Positions 62,728-64,000 of a stretch of 64,000 bases of DNA are shown here, piece by piece. Source of the stretch: Hansschlegelia plantiphila (GTDB lineage: Bacteria > Pseudomonadota > Alphaproteobacteria > Rhizobiales > Methylopilaceae); assembly GCF_027922265.1 (NCBI RefSeq), contig NZ_BSFI01000023.1:62001-126000 (forward strand), written 5' to 3'. The translations under genes and the position numbers were made by a program. Positions within the stretch are counted from its first letter, which is position 1, and each line of letters begins with the position of its first letter. The notes below the pieces were generated by a model, which saw only the letters and a list, made by a program, of their open reading frames with translations, searched no databases and was not told the DNA's origin.

Positions 62728-64000
62728 CATAGGGCGCGGCGAAGCCGCGCCGATGCGATTGCGGCTCGAGCCGGCGGCTGTCGTCTGGATCTGCGTCGCT
62801 CTCCTTATCCTGTGGTGCGAGACCGCAGGGGGCGGCGTCGCGGCCCTGCACGCGTTCCCCAAGGCATGGACGTTGCCCATTGCGACGTGGATCGGCGACG
62901 CCGTGGCGGCGCTGATCGGTCCGACGCAAGGGTTCTTCCGGCAGATCACGGCGGCGCTTACGCTGCCGCTCTCGGCGCTTCAGGCGGTGCTCGGCGGCGC
63001 GCCTTGGGTGATCACGACCGCGGTCGCCGTATTGCTCGCCTTCAGGGCGAAGGGCGCGCGACTTGCAGCGTTCACGGCGGCGGTCGCAGCCTACGTCCTC
63101 GTCGGCGGCTATTGGGCGCCGACGATGAATACGCTGGCGGCGGTCGCGCTCGCCACGCCGATCGCAGTGCTCATCGGTTTTGGACTGGGCGTGATCGGCT
63201 ATCGCCACGCCGCGGCGCGACATGGGATCCTCGTGCTGCTCGACCTTATGCAGACGGTCCCGACCTTCGCTTATCTCATCCCGATCCTCGTACTGTTCGG
63301 CTTCGGGCCGGTGGTCGGGATCATTGCGAGCGCGATCTACGCGATCGGCCCTATGGCCAACAACACGATGCTCGGCCTCGCGCAGGTGCCGCTCGCTGTG
63401 CGCGAGGCCGGCGAAATGAGTGGGTGCACCAGGCGTCAGCTGTTCTGGCGGGTGGAGTTTCCCTCCGCGCGCAGCCAGTTGCTGGTCGGCGTCAACCAGA
63501 CCGTGATGGCGGTCTTCGCGATGGTGATCATCGCAGCCGTGATCGGCGGCGCCGACGATATCGGCTTCCGGGTCCTGCAGACGATGCGTCAGGCTCAGTT
63601 CGGACAAGGGCTGTTGAGCGGGCTCGTGATCGCGCTGCTCGCGATCGTCATCGACAGGACGACTGCCGGCTTCGCCGCCGCGAGCCGCGCGCCCGTCCGA
63701 CGGCTGTCCTCCCGGACGCTGACCGTCATCGCGTGCGCGCTCGCCGCGCTCTATGTCGCCGCGTGGCTGCAGCCCGCGCTCGACGCCTTCCCGACGGAGT
63801 GGACCTACAGTCCGGCGGAAGCGCTGAACCGGTGGCTCCTCGCCTTCGTCGCCCGCTTCGGCGACGTGATGATCGCCATCAAGAATTCAGCGATCTTCTT
63901 CCTGATGCTCCCGCTGCGCATCGGTCTCATCAAGGCGGTCAGTCCCTTCGGCTGGGGCTTCACGCTTACCCCGGCGATGATCGCCGGCTACTGGGCCGTC
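62720..64000 (+). CDS. proW: ABC transporter permease, ProW-like, double-length and partial at the right edge
   Basis: 427 codons are visible, without a stop. An N-terminal extension with several helices precedes the BPD transport domain (about 150-320: LLDLMQTVPTFAYLIPI, MSGCTRRQLFWRVEFP, VNQTVMAVFAMVIIAAVIG). The sequence does not end there: a second set begins with SRTLTVIACALAALYVAAWL and reaches AIKNSAIFFLMLPLRIG, resembling the start of another permease module. The start is GTG 62720, overlapping the ATPase stop by 8 bp; TTG 62714 is an alternative. Confidence 0.9.
   Translation, partial: MLDIGRGEAAPMRLRLEPAAVVWICVALLILWCETAGGGVAALHAFPKAWTLPIATWIGDAVAALIGPTQGFFRQITAALTLPLSALQAVLGGAPWVITTAVAVLLAFRAKGARLAAFTAAVAAYVLVGGYWAPTMNTLAAVALATPIAVLIGFGLGVIGYRHAAARHGILVLLDLMQTVPTFAYLIPILVLFGFGPVVGIIASAIYAIGPMANNTMLGLAQVPLAVREAGEMSGCTRRQLFWRVEFPSARSQLLVGVNQTVMAVFAMVIIAAVIGGADDIGFRVLQTMRQAQFGQGLLSGLVIALLAIVIDRTTAGFAAASRAPVRRLSSRTLTVIACALAALYVAAWLQPALDAFPTEWTYSPAEALNRWLLAFVARFGDVMIAIKNSAIFFLMLPLRIGLIKAVSPFGWGFTLTPAMIAGYWAV

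Overview
This is a GC-rich window with strong third-codon-position GC bias, many GTG/TTG starts and stop/start overlaps (ATGA, GTGA). The gene content (IalB-family protein, CytX-like NCS1 permease, ProXVW-type transporter, PaoABC-like oxidoreductase, rhizobial-style exopolysaccharide genes) suggests an alphaproteobacterium of the order Hyphomicrobiales (Rhizobiales). The genus cannot be read from the sequence. No CRISPR array, insertion sequence, prophage or rRNA was seen.

Layout: (1) 1-3075, minus strand: three-subunit molybdenum hydroxylase (2Fe-2S, FAD, Mo subunits) in the same order and with the same extra FAD-subunit cysteines as E. coli PaoABC; the Mo subunit runs off the left edge. (2) 3228-5998, minus: EmrAB-type drug efflux pair. 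(3) 6625-40298: a ~34 kb Wzx/Wzy-type polysaccharide locus. It holds RfbA, a frameshifted acyltransferase, an EpsG-family membrane protein, Wzx, four glycosyltransferases, five methyltransferases, UDP-glucose dehydrogenase, an RmlD-like reductase, an exported DUF4838 protein, an AsnB-type amidotransferase, a PHP-type tyrosine phosphatase, Wza, a fused Wzc kinase, a TPR protein, an O-antigen ligase/polymerase, a UDP-glucuronate epimerase, the initiating polyprenyl-phosphate sugar transferase and a UDP-HexNAc dehydrogenase. A tRNA-Arg(CCG) at 40524-40600 sits at its right edge, followed by another FkbM methyltransferase. (4) 42166-45264, minus: an M20 amidase lacking its metal-binding NEEG segment, plus two APH/choline-kinase-fold proteins. 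(5) 45452-52318: GGDEF/EAL protein, NCS1 permease, IalB-like protein, GntR/UTRA regulator with divergent PfkB kinase, and an AhpD-like protein. (6) 52345-64000: DMT exporter and CobW GTPase, divergent from an operon of LLM flavin oxidoreductase, amidohydrolase, flavin reductase and aldehyde dehydrogenase; then a tandem-duplicated Lrp/AsnC regulator divergent from a ProXVW ABC transporter whose permease is double-length and cut by the right edge.

Working model: region 3 makes and exports a probably heavily methylated, possibly amidated, uronic-acid-containing heteropolysaccharide. Region 6 looks like one uptake-and-oxidation unit for a quaternary-ammonium-like compound. The two divergent intergenic regions carry the same promoter pattern (GCGTTGACA, 17 nt, ATACGGT), each with a different palindrome just upstream. 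I know of no described pathway with exactly this gene set, and I regard region 6 as the best candidate for an uncharacterised system.
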